Source: Blastococcus saxobsidens DD2 (GTDB taxonomy: Bacteria > Actinomycetota > Actinomycetes > Mycobacteriales > Geodermatophilaceae). From it: a stretch of DNA of 64,000 nt. This document shows, piece after piece, positions 52,119-60,498 of this stretch. The stretch spans positions 2,955,541 through 3,019,540 of the forward strand of contig NC_016943.1 in the NCBI RefSeq assembly GCF_000284015.1, given 5' to 3'. A model generated the notes under the pieces. It was not told where the DNA came from, searched no databases, and saw only the letters and a list, made by a program, of their open reading frames with translations. The translations under genes and the position numbers were made by a program. The stretch's first letter is position 1. Each line of letters opens with the position of its first letter.

Positions 52119-52703
52119 GTGAGCCTCCGCCAAGCCCAGAAGCGCCTGACCCGTGAGCTGCTGCTCAAAGAGGGTCTGGGCCTCTTCGAGGGAAAGGGCT
52201 ACGTGGCCACGACGGTCGACGACATCGCCGCCGCAGCCGGGACGACCCGCCAGACCTTCTACCAGCACTTCCCGTCGAAGGCCGCGCTCATGAAGGAGCT
52301 CATCACCGCCGTCGACGGCCTGCTGATCGCCGTCGACGACCCCCGGCTCTCGGCGGTCGTGGAGTCCGGGGACCGCGAGAAGATCCACGCCTGGCTGGGC
52401 AAGAAGATCGACCAGTGGCCGGCGATCAAGCCCTACGTGACGGCCGCGCACGAGGCGGCTGCGCACGACGCCGAGATCCAGGAAGCGATCGACGTCTGGT
52501 TCGAGAGCGCGATCAGCGACATCCACCAGGGCCTGGAGAAGGCGGAGCGGTTCACCCCGTCCTCGCGGCGGGTGCGGGGCACGCTGGCCTTCGGTCAGCT
52601 GGAGTTCGCCTCGGTCCGGTGGATGCGGCACGGCTGGGACGTCGACCGGGACGAGACCCACGCGGTGCTCACAGAGTCGTGGATGAACCTGCTCGTCGGC
52701 TGA
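52119..52703 (+). CDS. TetR family transcriptional regulator
   Basis: A 194-residue regulator. The N-terminal helix-turn-helix is clear (YVATTVDDIAAAAGTTRQTFYQHFPSKAALM, residues 28-58) and an all-helical ligand domain follows. It lies 83 bases after the ABC ATPase on the same strand and is the local candidate to control the transporter or the P450 operon. A TTATGG -10-like hexamer seven bases before the GTG suggests its own leaderless transcript. Ligand unknown. Confidence 0.88.
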   Translation: MSLRQAQKRLTRELLLKEGLGLFEGKGYVATTVDDIAAAAGTTRQTFYQHFPSKAALMKELITAVDGLLIAVDDPRLSAVVESGDREKIHAWLGKKIDQWPAIKPYVTAAHEAAAHDAEIQEAIDVWFESAISDIHQGLEKAERFTPSSRRVRGTLAFGQLEFASVRWMRHGWDVDRDETHAVLTESWMNLLVG

Positions 52704-52720
52704 CGGCGGGGCGGCGAGCG

Positions 52721-53122
52721 TCAGTCGTGCCGGGTGCGGCGCAGCCAGCCGCCACCGAGCAGCGCCCATAGCACGAGCACGGGCTGGAAGAACAGCCGGA
52801 CCAGGCGCTTGCGGTCGGTGTCGAGGCCGAAGGCATCGGTGCCCTCGAGGTACTGGGCGACGTTACCGGGGAAGATCAGCACGAAGAACGCCGCCAGTAG
52901 CGCACCGACCAGTCGCCGTTTCTCCGGCAGCGCGATGAAGGACGCGCCCAAGGCGATCTCGGCGACGCCCGAGCCCAGCACCGTCAGGTCCGCGTCGATC
53001 GGGAACCAGCCGGGCACCTGGGCCTGGAACTCCTTCCGCTGGATGGTGAGGTGCAGCGTGCCCGCCCCCACCATGGCTGCGCCGAGGAGCACGCGGGCAG
53101 CGGTACGGGCGGCCGAAGGCAT
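52721..53122 (-). CDS. DoxX-like membrane protein
   Basis: A 133-residue protein with four helices. ARVLLGAAMVGAGTLHLTIQRKEF and VLGSGVAEIALGASFIALPEKRR match the DoxX-like family, whose members often go with redox or quinone-linked functions. The ATG at 53122 directly precedes the first helix; the longer frame upstream would add 40 unlikely residues. It is convergent with the TetR gene, 17 bases apart, and has no clear tie to the sugar cluster behind it. Confidence 0.8.
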   Translation of the reverse strand: MPSAARTAARVLLGAAMVGAGTLHLTIQRKEFQAQVPGWFPIDADLTVLGSGVAEIALGASFIALPEKRRLVGALLAAFFVLIFPGNVAQYLEGTDAFGLDTDRKRLVRLFFQPVLVLWALLGGGWLRRTRHD

Positions 53123-53300
53123 GCCGGCACCGTAGACGGCCGGTCCCGTCGCACCGGTGGCCCGTCCGTCGTCGCCGGCGTCGACTTCGCCGACACCCAC
53201 CACCGGGAGGCGCAGCTGCCACACCTGGGGGTTGTGGGCCATGGAAGACGGACGCCAGTCCTTCGGTAATCAGGACGTCACATGGGCCAGGGCGTAGCCG

Positions 53301-54785
53301 TCATGCGCTGAGGATCCGCATCGCTGCCCCTCGCGCCCCGTACCGGTCCAGCAGCTCCGCCGCTCGCGAGTAGGCGCGGCGGAACCGCTCGTCATCGGCG
53401 AGATCGCCGAAGACCTCGCCCGACGTCAGGACGGCGAGCGGGTCCTCGTCCTGGAGACGCAGCAGCGGGGCCAGCCGATCGGAGCGGGCGTCCACCACGG
53501 GAATGGGGTTGCCGTCCTCGTCGATCCCTCCCGCGTACCGGGCCCATCCGGCCACGGCGAGCACCGCGAGGTCGCACGGGCCGCCGGCGGCGAGCTGCTC
53601 GCGGATCACCGGCAGCACGAACGTGGCGATCCGTTCCGACCCCTCCGCGCAGTTGCGGGCCAGGGTGTCGCTGACGGCGGGATTCGCGAAACGCTCGAGG
53701 AGGCTGCGCCGGTACTCCCCCAGGTCGGTGTCCGGCACCGGCGGCAGCGTGGGCGTGGCCTCGACCCGCATGTACCGCTCGACCAGCTCGGCGAAGAGCG
53801 GGTCGGCCATCACCTCGTCGACCCGGCGGTGCCCGGCCAGGTACCCCAGGTAGGACATCACCTGATGGCTGGCGTTGAGCAGCCGCAGCTTCATCAGCTC
53901 GTACGGGTGCACGTCCTCCACCAGCTGGACCCCCACCTCCTCCAGCGGCGGGCGCGCGTCGCTGAACCGGTCTTCCAGGACCCACTGCAGGTACGGCTCG
54001 GCCACCACCGGCCAACGGTCCACCAGGCCGGTCTCCGCCGTCAACCGCCCGCGGTCCTCGTCCGTGGTGGCCGGGGTGATCCGGTCGACCATCGAGTTGG
54101 GGAAGGCGACGGACGCGGCGATCCAGTCGGCCAGCCCGTCGCCGGTGCGCACCTCCTGCAACCGGGCGAACTCGAGCAGCGTCTGGCGCGTCAGGTCGCC
54201 GTTGCTCTCCACGTTGTCACAGGAGACGACGGTGAACGGCGGCGTCCCGGCTGCACGCCGCCGTCGCAGCGCCTCGGTGAGCAGCCCGAACGCGGTGCGG
54301 GGCCGCGGGCTGGTGAGGTCGGCGGCCAGCGCGTCGTCCAGCCGGAACAGACCGGTGGACTTGTCGGTGCTGTAGCCGCCCTCGGTGATGGTCATGCTGA
54401 CCAGCCGGGTCCTCGGCGCGGCCATCGCCGCCAGCACCGCCTCGGGGTCGTCGTCCAGCAGCAGCAGCTCCAGCAGCGAACCGACCACCGCCGGCTCGAT
54501 CGACCCGTCCGGCGCCTTCAGCACCAGGGTGTAGAGCCCGTCCTGGGCCCGCAGCGCCGCATGCAGCGGCCGGTCGGCGCCGAGCACCCCGACGCCGGTG
54601 ATCCCCCAGCCGGCGTGACCGAGGGCCAGCAACCGGTCGAAGTAGACCGCCTGGTGCGACCGGTGAAAGGCGCCGACGCCCAGGTGGACGACGCCACAGC
54701 CGGCCGAAGCGCGGTCGTAGGCCGGGCGCCGCACCGCTTCGGGAAGTACGGCCAGGCTCGATTCGCTCAACGGAACGGCAGTCAC
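53301..54785 (-). CDS. Mannitol dehydrogenase family polyol oxidoreductase
   Basis: A 494-residue long-chain NAD-dependent dehydrogenase (mannitol 2-dehydrogenase, fructuronate/mannonate reductase family). The cofactor domain starts VVHLGVGAFHRSHQAVYFD. The catalytic trio is in MKLRLLNASHQ, with lysine, asparagine and histidine at the spacing known from Pseudomonas mannitol dehydrogenase. VVSCDNVESNGD is also typical. It probably oxidises mannitol, arabitol or a similar polyol to the ketose. The GTG overlaps the lacI stop (GTGA), so it is third in the SDR-lacI-dehydrogenase operon. Confidence 0.92.
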   Translation of the reverse strand: MTAVPLSESSLAVLPEAVRRPAYDRASAGCGVVHLGVGAFHRSHQAVYFDRLLALGHAGWGITGVGVLGADRPLHAALRAQDGLYTLVLKAPDGSIEPAVVGSLLELLLLDDDPEAVLAAMAAPRTRLVSMTITEGGYSTDKSTGLFRLDDALAADLTSPRPRTAFGLLTEALRRRRAAGTPPFTVVSCDNVESNGDLTRQTLLEFARLQEVRTGDGLADWIAASVAFPNSMVDRITPATTDEDRGRLTAETGLVDRWPVVAEPYLQWVLEDRFSDARPPLEEVGVQLVEDVHPYELMKLRLLNASHQVMSYLGYLAGHRRVDEVMADPLFAELVERYMRVEATPTLPPVPDTDLGEYRRSLLERFANPAVSDTLARNCAEGSERIATFVLPVIREQLAAGGPCDLAVLAVAGWARYAGGIDEDGNPIPVVDARSDRLAPLLRLQDEDPLAVLTSGEVFGDLADDERFRRAYSRAAELLDRYGARGAAMRILSA

Positions 54786-55897
54786 GGCGGGGGCTCCTCT
54801 GCGAGCGACGGTGGGGTGCCGGGGGAACGGGTGCCGGTGTCCTCCGCTGCGGCCCCTGCCCGCGAGTCACCGGCCCCCGACCCCGGGCACGAGGACGGGA
54901 ACAGGGTCGACGCCTCCGCCGGCGACCAGCACGACCGGCGCTCCACGAGGCGGACGGGGAGGATCGTGTGCCGGCGGAACCGGCGGTCGGGCGCCCTGAG
55001 CCGCTCGACCACCCGCTCGGCGGCCAGCCGTCCGAGAGCGGCCGGGTCCTGGTCGACGACGGTCAGCGCCGGCGAGAGCATGTGCGCCATCGGGAAGTCA
55101 CCGAAGCCGACGACGGCCCAGCTGCTGCCGGCCAGCGCGGGGACGAGCGTCATCGTCGTCCGGGCGTCGCCGGTGATCAACGCCGTCGGTGGCGGCCCGG
55201 CCGACCGGAGCCGGGTGATCACCTGCTCCGCGCTCCCCCGGTCGACGGCACCGAACGCCACGAGCTCGTCCCTCGGCCGCAGCCCGGCGTCGGCCAGGGC
55301 CGACCGGTGGCCGGCGAGGCGGTCGACGGTGGTGGTCATCGCCGGGTCGTCCCCGATGAAGGCGATCTCCCGGTGGCCGTGGGCGATCAGGTGCTCGGTG
55401 GCGAGCCGGCCGCCCTGGTGGTCCTCCCCCGTGAAGGCGTCGGCGGTCAGCCCCCGGGGCGGACGGTCGACGAAGACGACCGGGAGCCGGGCGGCCCAGG
55501 TGCCGAGGTGGCCGTGGTCCTGGGACGTCGGCGCCACGACCAGACCGCTGAGTGATCGGCGCAGCAGCGAGTCGAGCGCCCCGGCCTCGCGCCGCGGGTC
55601 ATACCCGATGCTGCTCACCAGGACAGCCATGTCGGCACGCGCGGCGACCTCCTCCACCGCCTTGCCCATGACGGCGAAGAAGGGGTCGGCGAGGTCGGGG
55701 ACCGCCACCCCCAGCACCGGCGGGCGGCCGGTGCGGAAGGCCTGGGCCAGGGAATTGGGGACGTAGCCGAGCTCGCGCAGCGCGTCGGTCACGCGCGCCC
55801 GGGTCTCCGGCAGCACGTGCGGATCGTCGTTGAAGACCCGGGAGACCGTCTTGGCGCTGACCTTGGCGAGGGCGGCGACGTCCCGCATCGTCGTCAT
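54782..55897 (-). CDS. LacI family repressor of the polyol operon
   Basis: A 371-residue LacI/PurR-type regulator. The HTH and hinge are at the N-terminus (RDVAALAKVSAKTVSRVFND, LGYVPNSLAQAFRTG). The ligand domain follows (PDLADPFFAVMGKAVEEVA, AFIGDDPAMTTTVDR). The C-terminal 35 residues are a low-complexity tail beyond the usual end. It lies inside the operon it probably controls, and a LacI-type palindrome stands upstream of the first gene. It resembles the second LacI gene at 60495 closely in the HTH. Confidence 0.9.
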   Translation of the reverse strand: MTTMRDVAALAKVSAKTVSRVFNDDPHVLPETRARVTDALRELGYVPNSLAQAFRTGRPPVLGVAVPDLADPFFAVMGKAVEEVAARADMAVLVSSIGYDPRREAGALDSLLRRSLSGLVVAPTSQDHGHLGTWAARLPVVFVDRPPRGLTADAFTGEDHQGGRLATEHLIAHGHREIAFIGDDPAMTTTVDRLAGHRSALADAGLRPRDELVAFGAVDRGSAEQVITRLRSAGPPPTALITGDARTTMTLVPALAGSSWAVVGFGDFPMAHMLSPALTVVDQDPAALGRLAAERVVERLRAPDRRFRRHTILPVRLVERRSCWSPAEASTLFPSSCPGSGAGDSRAGAAAEDTGTRSPGTPPSLAEEPPP

Positions 55898-55935
55898 CGC
55901 GCTGCGCCGTCACCCGGCCGGACGGAACCCACGGG

Positions 55936-56664
55936 TCAGCGGGCGGTGTAGCCGCCGTCGATGGGCAGCGACACCCCGGAGATCATCGAGGCGCCGTCAC
56001 CGAGCAGGAAGACGATCGGAGCGGCGATCTCCTCCTCGGTCGCCCAGCGCCCGAGCGGCATCTGGTCGAGGAACGGCCCCTCGATGTCGGGCCGCCCCCA
56101 GTACCACGCCGACATCTCGGTCATCACCACGGTCGGGTTCACGCTGTTCACCCGGATCCCGTGCTTGCCGAGCTCTAGGGCCGAGACGCGGGTGATGTTG
56201 TCCAGCGCCGCCTTCGAGGAGCCGTAGGAGATGTGGCCGGACAGCGCCACCAGGCTCGCCTGGCTGGAGACGTTGACGATGGCACCGCCCCGACCCAGCC
56301 GGATCATCGACGCGGAGGCGTACTTGGTGACCAGCAGCGCACCGCGGGCGTTGACGCTGATGACCTTGTCGAAGACGTCGATGTCGGTCTCCATCGGAGT
56401 GGCGATCTCCCCGCCGAAACCGCCGCAGTTGACCACGCCCCACAGGTCCAGCCCCTCGAGCGCCGAGCGGACGCTGTCCTCGGAGGTGAGGTCGAACGCG
56501 AGCGGGCGGGCACCCGTCCCGGCGGCGAGCGTCTCGAGCGACTCGACCGAACGGCCGCTGGCGATGACGTCGGCGCCGGCGGCCAGGAGCCGGCGGACCG
56601 TGGCCCCCCCGATGCCGCCGGTGGCCCCGGTGACCAGCACGGTGCGGCCGTCGAAGTCGGTCAT
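55936..56664 (-). CDS. SDR oxidoreductase (L-xylulose reductase-like)
   Basis: A 242-residue short-chain dehydrogenase. VLVTGATGGIGGATVRRLLA is the cofactor loop. Catalytic residues are in NVSSQASLVALSGHISYGSSKAA and the C-terminus is SGVSLPIDGGYTAR. The sequence pattern (WGVVNCGGFGG, RVNSVNPTVVMTEM, PLGRWATEEEIA) resembles L-xylulose/dicarbonyl reductases, which interconvert ketoses and polyols. First gene of the operon with lacI and the polyol dehydrogenase. Divergent from the kinase, with a perfect operator palindrome between them. Confidence 0.88.
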   Translation of the reverse strand: MTDFDGRTVLVTGATGGIGGATVRRLLAAGADVIASGRSVESLETLAAGTGARPLAFDLTSEDSVRSALEGLDLWGVVNCGGFGGEIATPMETDIDVFDKVISVNARGALLVTKYASASMIRLGRGGAIVNVSSQASLVALSGHISYGSSKAALDNITRVSALELGKHGIRVNSVNPTVVMTEMSAWYWGRPDIEGPFLDQMPLGRWATEEEIAAPIVFLLGDGASMISGVSLPIDGGYTAR

Positions 56665-56753
56665 GGAAGCGCATCTCCTCGGCAGGTGCCATCGCGGTCG
56701 TGCACCGCCGCACGAGCGCCGGTCCGCCGACCGATGCAACCACATCCTGACCG

Positions 56754-56773
56754 CCATGTCACCGGTGACATGG
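56754..56773. promoter_or_regulatory. Perfect 20-bp LacI-type operator
   Basis: CCATGTCACCGGTGACATGG is fully palindromic with a central CG step, the signature of LacI/PurR operators. It lies 90 bases before the SDR start and 120 bases before the kinase start, on divergent strands, so one repressor could control both. Confidence 0.7.
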
Positions 56774-56892
56774 GCGGTCCCCCGCCCGCGTTGACGGCGC
56801 CGCCGAACCGTCTCTACCGTCCCCCGTGGCCCCGCTGCGGCCACCCCGCGCCGCAGCCGGCAGCCGGCAGCCGGATCGAGAGGACGTGGACG

Positions 56893-57588
56893 GTGCACGA
56901 GCAGGCTCCGCCCAGCGGGGGCTCTCCGCCGGTCGTCCGGGCGACGCTGCAGCAACTGGTCGACCGGGCAGCCGTCCTGGCGCGTCCGGGCACCCGGCGC
57001 ATCCTGGGGATCACCGGGGCGCCCGGCGCGGGGAAGTCGACCCTGTGCGCGGCGCTGCTCGGTGCGCTCGGTGCCCGCGCAGCCCTCGTCGGGATGGACG
57101 GGTTCCACTACGCCGACGTGGAGCTCAGGCGCCTCGGACGCGGCGACCGCAAAGGCGCGCCGGACACGTTCGACGTCGACGGCTATGTCGCCCTGCTCCG
57201 CCGGTTGCGGACGCCGCCCGCCGTGCCGGTCTACGCGCCGGTGTTCGACCGCGCCCTCGAGGAGCCGATCGGCAGCGCCGTCCCGGTCGCTCCGGACACC
57301 CCCCTCGTCCTCACCGAGGGGAACTACCTGCTCCTGGCGGAGCACGGCTGGTCGGCGGTGCGCACCTGCCTGGACGAGGTCTGGTACATCGACGTCCCGC
57401 CGGACGTGCGGGAGCGGCGGCTGGTCCGGCGGCGGCGGTCCTACGGCCACGAGCCGCAGGCGGCCGAGGACTGGGTGCGCTCCGTCGACGGGCGCAACGG
57501 CCGCACCGTCGAGACGTCGCGGTCGCGCGCCGACCTCGTCGTCCACCTGGACGTCCCGGAGACGCCCGGGGCCGACGTCGCCGGCTGA
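56893..57588 (+). CDS. PanK/uridine kinase-like carbohydrate kinase (FrcK-like)
   Basis: A 231-residue P-loop kinase. Walker A is ILGITGAPGAGKSTL. The DGFH motif (ALVGMDGFHYADVELRRLG) and the following KGAPDTFDVDGYVALLRRL are the hallmark of the nucleoside/nucleotide kinase family that includes pantothenate kinase-like proteins and the FrcK kinase found with frc fructose transporters. VLTEGNYLLL precedes the lid. It probably phosphorylates a sugar delivered by the neighbouring importer. The GTG at 56893 has GAGAGGAC upstream. A terminator follows. Confidence 0.85.
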   Translation: MHEQAPPSGGSPPVVRATLQQLVDRAAVLARPGTRRILGITGAPGAGKSTLCAALLGALGARAALVGMDGFHYADVELRRLGRGDRKGAPDTFDVDGYVALLRRLRTPPAVPVYAPVFDRALEEPIGSAVPVAPDTPLVLTEGNYLLLAEHGWSAVRTCLDEVWYIDVPPDVRERRLVRRRRSYGHEPQAAEDWVRSVDGRNGRTVETSRSRADLVVHLDVPETPGADVAG

Positions 57589-57606
57589 ACCCGGGCACGG
57601 ACGCGC

Positions 57607-57641
57607 GACGCCCCGCCCCTCTCGAGGAGGGACGGGGCGTC
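57607..57641. terminator. Bidirectional terminator between kinase and ABC operon
   Basis: GACGCCCCGCCCCTC (57607-57621) and GAGGGACGGGGCGTC (57627-57641) pair over 15 positions with one mismatch around a five-base loop. It lies 18 bases past the kinase stop and 15 bases from the convergent binding-protein stop. Confidence 0.8.
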
Positions 57642-57656
57642 GTGCGGCGCCGCGGA

Positions 57657-58646
57657 TCAGCAGTCGGACTGGTACACCGCGTCCTGGTTCTCGGCCAGGT
57701 TCTCCTGCGTGAGGATCGTGAAGCCGGTCTGGATCTCGGCCTCGGGCTCCTCACCGTTCAGCGCGGCGACGACCTGCTCCAGGCCCTGCCGGCCGATCTC
57801 GGCCGGCTGCTGGGCCACGAGCGCCTGCACGGTGCCGTTCTCCAGCGCCTCCACCTGGGCCGGGCCGGCGTCGAAGCCGACGACGGTCACCTGCTCCTCG
57901 GCGCCGGCCTGGCGCAGCCCCGTTGCGGCACCCTCCGCCGCGAACAGGTTCGTGCCGAAGATCCCGACCAGGTCCGGGTGGGCCTGCAGCGTCGAGGTGA
58001 CGATGCGGGCGCCCTCGGCGACCTGGTTCTCCGCGTACTGCGTGGGCAGGGCGGTGAACTTCGGGTCCTCGGCCAGCGCCTCCAGAAAGCCCTGGATCCG
58101 CAACTCATTGGTGCTGATCCCTGGCTCGTGCCCGACGACGAGGACCTTGCCGCCCTCGGGGTTGGCCTCCTGGATGGCCTGGAACGCCGCGGCCCCACCA
58201 CCCAGGTTGTCCGAGGCGACCTCGGTGACCGCCATGGACGGGTCCTCCAGGGTGGTGTCGACCAGGCCGACGGTGATCCCGGCGTCGGCAGCCGCCTGGA
58301 TCGGGCGCTCCATCGCGGTCACGTCGGTCGGGGCGATGAGCAGCCCGTCCGGCGCACTGGCCACGACGCTGTCGACGATCGGGGTCTGCAGCGCCGGGTC
58401 GAACTGCTGGGGGCCCTGGGTGGTGACCTCGACGCCGAGTTCCTCGGCCGCCGCCTCGATCCCGCACTGCATGGTGATGTAGAACTCGTCGCCGGCGACG
58501 CCCTGCACGAAGGCGACCTCGTAGGCCTCGGAGCCGCCCCCGCCCCCGCCCGCGCCACCGTCACCGGCGTCGTCACCGCCGCACGCGGCGAGGCCGAGGG
58601 CCAGTGCGGAGACGGTGGCGATCCTGGCAGTGATGCTTCTGTTCAC
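57657..58646 (-). CDS. Sugar ABC transporter substrate-binding lipoprotein
   Basis: A 329-residue lipoprotein with lipobox LAACGG (cysteine about residue 22), a glycine-rich linker and a RbsB-like fold: YEVAFVQGVAGDEFYITMQCG, DGLLIAPTDVTAMERPIQAA, VGIFGTNLFAAEGAATGLRQ. Such proteins bind monosaccharides (fructose, ribose, xylose). It is last in the lacI-ATPase-permease-binding protein operon. Its GTG overlaps the permease stop (GTGA). Confidence 0.9.
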   Translation of the reverse strand: MNRSITARIATVSALALGLAACGGDDAGDGGAGGGGGGSEAYEVAFVQGVAGDEFYITMQCGIEAAAEELGVEVTTQGPQQFDPALQTPIVDSVVASAPDGLLIAPTDVTAMERPIQAAADAGITVGLVDTTLEDPSMAVTEVASDNLGGGAAAFQAIQEANPEGGKVLVVGHEPGISTNELRIQGFLEALAEDPKFTALPTQYAENQVAEGARIVTSTLQAHPDLVGIFGTNLFAAEGAATGLRQAGAEEQVTVVGFDAGPAQVEALENGTVQALVAQQPAEIGRQGLEQVVAALNGEEPEAEIQTGFTILTQENLAENQDAVYQSDC

Positions 58647-59743
58647 TGTGCTTCCTTTCGACGTGCCCCTGAGGGGCGGGAGAACCGGGAGAACAAGGAC
58701 GTGCGGCTGCGCGCTCCGCGGGTTGCCGCAGCGCGGCGGACCTGGTCGACGTAGACCGCGGCGATGAGGAACGCACCGACGACGACCTGCTGCCAGAAGG
58801 GCTGGACGCCCATGATCACGAAGCCGTTCTGGAGGACGGCGGGGATGAAGAGGCCGATCACCGTGCCGGCGATCGTGCCGATCCCGCCGAAGAGGCTCGT
58901 GCCGCCGATGACGACACCGGCGATGACGTTGAGCGCGGTGTTCGACTGACCGGCGATCGTGGTCGACGAGAAGAAGGCGAGGTTCAGGATCCCGGCCAGT
59001 CCGGCGCAGAAGCCGGCCAGCGTGTAGACGAGGATCAGATGCCGGTCAGCCTTGACGCCGACCCGTCGCGCGGCCTCGTCGTTGGAGCCGACGGCGTAGG
59101 TGTAGCGGCCGAACCGGGTGCGGTGCAGGATCACCGCGCCGACCACGACGACCAGCAGCGCGATGAGCGACAGGTAGGGGATTTGGCCGAACAGCCGCCC
59201 GAACCCGATCGTGTCGGTCAGCACCGTGGGGGCGCCACGCAGGTCGATGCCGCCGGTGAGGATCTGTGCGGCGCCCAGGGCCATCCCGAGCGTCCCGAGG
59301 GTGACGATCAGCGGAGGCACCTTCAGGCGGGCGACGACCACGCCGTTGAACAGGCCCCACAGCGTGCCCGAGGCACAGGCGGCCAGGGCACCGGCGATCG
59401 ACACGCCGACGCCCTGCCCACCCAGGGCTGCCATGACCTTGGCCGCGACCACGCCGCTGAAGACCAGCACGCTGCCGACGGACAGGTCGATGCCCCCGGT
59501 GATGATGATGAACGTCATCCCGACGCCGATGATCGCCAGGATCGAGACGTTGACGACGACGTTGCGGAAGTTGTTCACCGACAGGAACGCGTCGGGCTCG
59601 GCGATGCTGAACAGCACGATCAGGATGAGCAGCACGCCGAGGATCTGGAACGCCTGGGCGCCCACGAGGCGCTGCAGCGGGGTCTTCGGCCGCTCCTCCT
59701 CGGCGGATGCGGCGTCCTGCTCCGGCTCGGTCGCGGTGGTCAT
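58643..59743 (-). CDS. Sugar ABC transporter permease (RbsC/FrcC type)
   Basis: A 366-residue permease with about ten helices. IIITGGIDLSVGSVLVFSG is the family motif; ARLKVPPLIVTLGTLGMALG and AARRVGVKADRHLILVYTL follow. Flanking regions are cytoplasmic and charged (40 residues at the start, 35 basic residues at the end). It forms the membrane channel of the importer with the ATPase upstream and the lipoprotein downstream. The ATG overlaps the ATPase stop (ATGA). Confidence 0.93.
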   Translation of the reverse strand: MTTATEPEQDAASAEEERPKTPLQRLVGAQAFQILGVLLILIVLFSIAEPDAFLSVNNFRNVVVNVSILAIIGVGMTFIIITGGIDLSVGSVLVFSGVVAAKVMAALGGQGVGVSIAGALAACASGTLWGLFNGVVVARLKVPPLIVTLGTLGMALGAAQILTGGIDLRGAPTVLTDTIGFGRLFGQIPYLSLIALLVVVVGAVILHRTRFGRYTYAVGSNDEAARRVGVKADRHLILVYTLAGFCAGLAGILNLAFFSSTTIAGQSNTALNVIAGVVIGGTSLFGGIGTIAGTVIGLFIPAVLQNGFVIMGVQPFWQQVVVGAFLIAAVYVDQVRRAAATRGARSRTSLFSRFSRPSGARRKEAQ

Positions 59744-60498
59744 GCCGCCTCCTGGCTGATTGCGCCGGTCATGGCCCCCACCAGTTCCTCCATCGAGGTC
59801 TTCTTGGCGTCGTAGGTCGCCACCCGCCGGCCCAGCCGCAGCACCTGGATGCGGTCGGCCACCTCGATCACGTGCGGCATCGAGTGGCTGATGAGGACGA
59901 CGGCGATGCCGCGGTCGCGCACCCGCCGGATCAGATCGAGCACGTTGCGGGTCTGCACGACGCCGAGGGCCGCGGTGGGCTCGTCGAGGAAGATCACCCG
60001 GCTGGCCCACGCGGCGGCTCGCGCGACGGCGATCTGCTGCCGCTGCCCCCCGGACATCGCGCCGACGGGTGCGCTGAAGTCGCGCACCGTCGCCCCGAGG
60101 TCGGCGAACGCCCGCTCGGTCTTCTCCTTCATCTCGGTGTGGTCCATGAACCCCAGCCGACCCAGCAGGCCGGACCGCATGACCTCCCGACCCAGGTACA
60201 TGTTCTGCACCGGGTCGAGGTGCGGGGCGAGCGCGAGGTCCTGGTAGACGGTCTCGATGCCCAGCGAGCGGGCAGCGGCCGGGGTGTCGATCGTGACCCG
60301 CTTCCCGTCGCTGCACAGCTCGCCCGAGTCGATGGCGAGCGATCCGGACAGCGCCTTGACCAGGGTGCTCTTCCCAGCGCCGTTGTCGCCGATGAGGGCG
60401 ACCACCTCGCCGGGGTCGACGTCGAAGTCGGCGCCGTCGAGGGCACGGACGTGCCCGAACTCGCGCCGGAGGCCCCGTGCCTCGAGGGCGGGGGTCAT
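59740..60498 (-). CDS. Sugar ABC transporter ATPase, single domain (FrcA type)
   Basis: A 252-residue single-domain ATPase. Walker A is GDNGAGKSTL, the signature is AMSGGQRQQIAVARAA and Walker B is VIFLDEPTAALG, followed by ISHSMPHV. Most RbsA-class transporters have a duplicated ATPase; the single-domain form is typical of fructose (FrcA) and related importers. The ATG overlaps the lacI stop (ATGA). Together with the permease and lipoprotein it makes one importer. Confidence 0.92.
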   Translation of the reverse strand: MTPALEARGLRREFGHVRALDGADFDVDPGEVVALIGDNGAGKSTLVKALSGSLAIDSGELCSDGKRVTIDTPAAARSLGIETVYQDLALAPHLDPVQNMYLGREVMRSGLLGRLGFMDHTEMKEKTERAFADLGATVRDFSAPVGAMSGGQRQQIAVARAAAWASRVIFLDEPTAALGVVQTRNVLDLIRRVRDRGIAVVLISHSMPHVIEVADRIQVLRLGRRVATYDAKKTSMEELVGAMTGAISQEAA

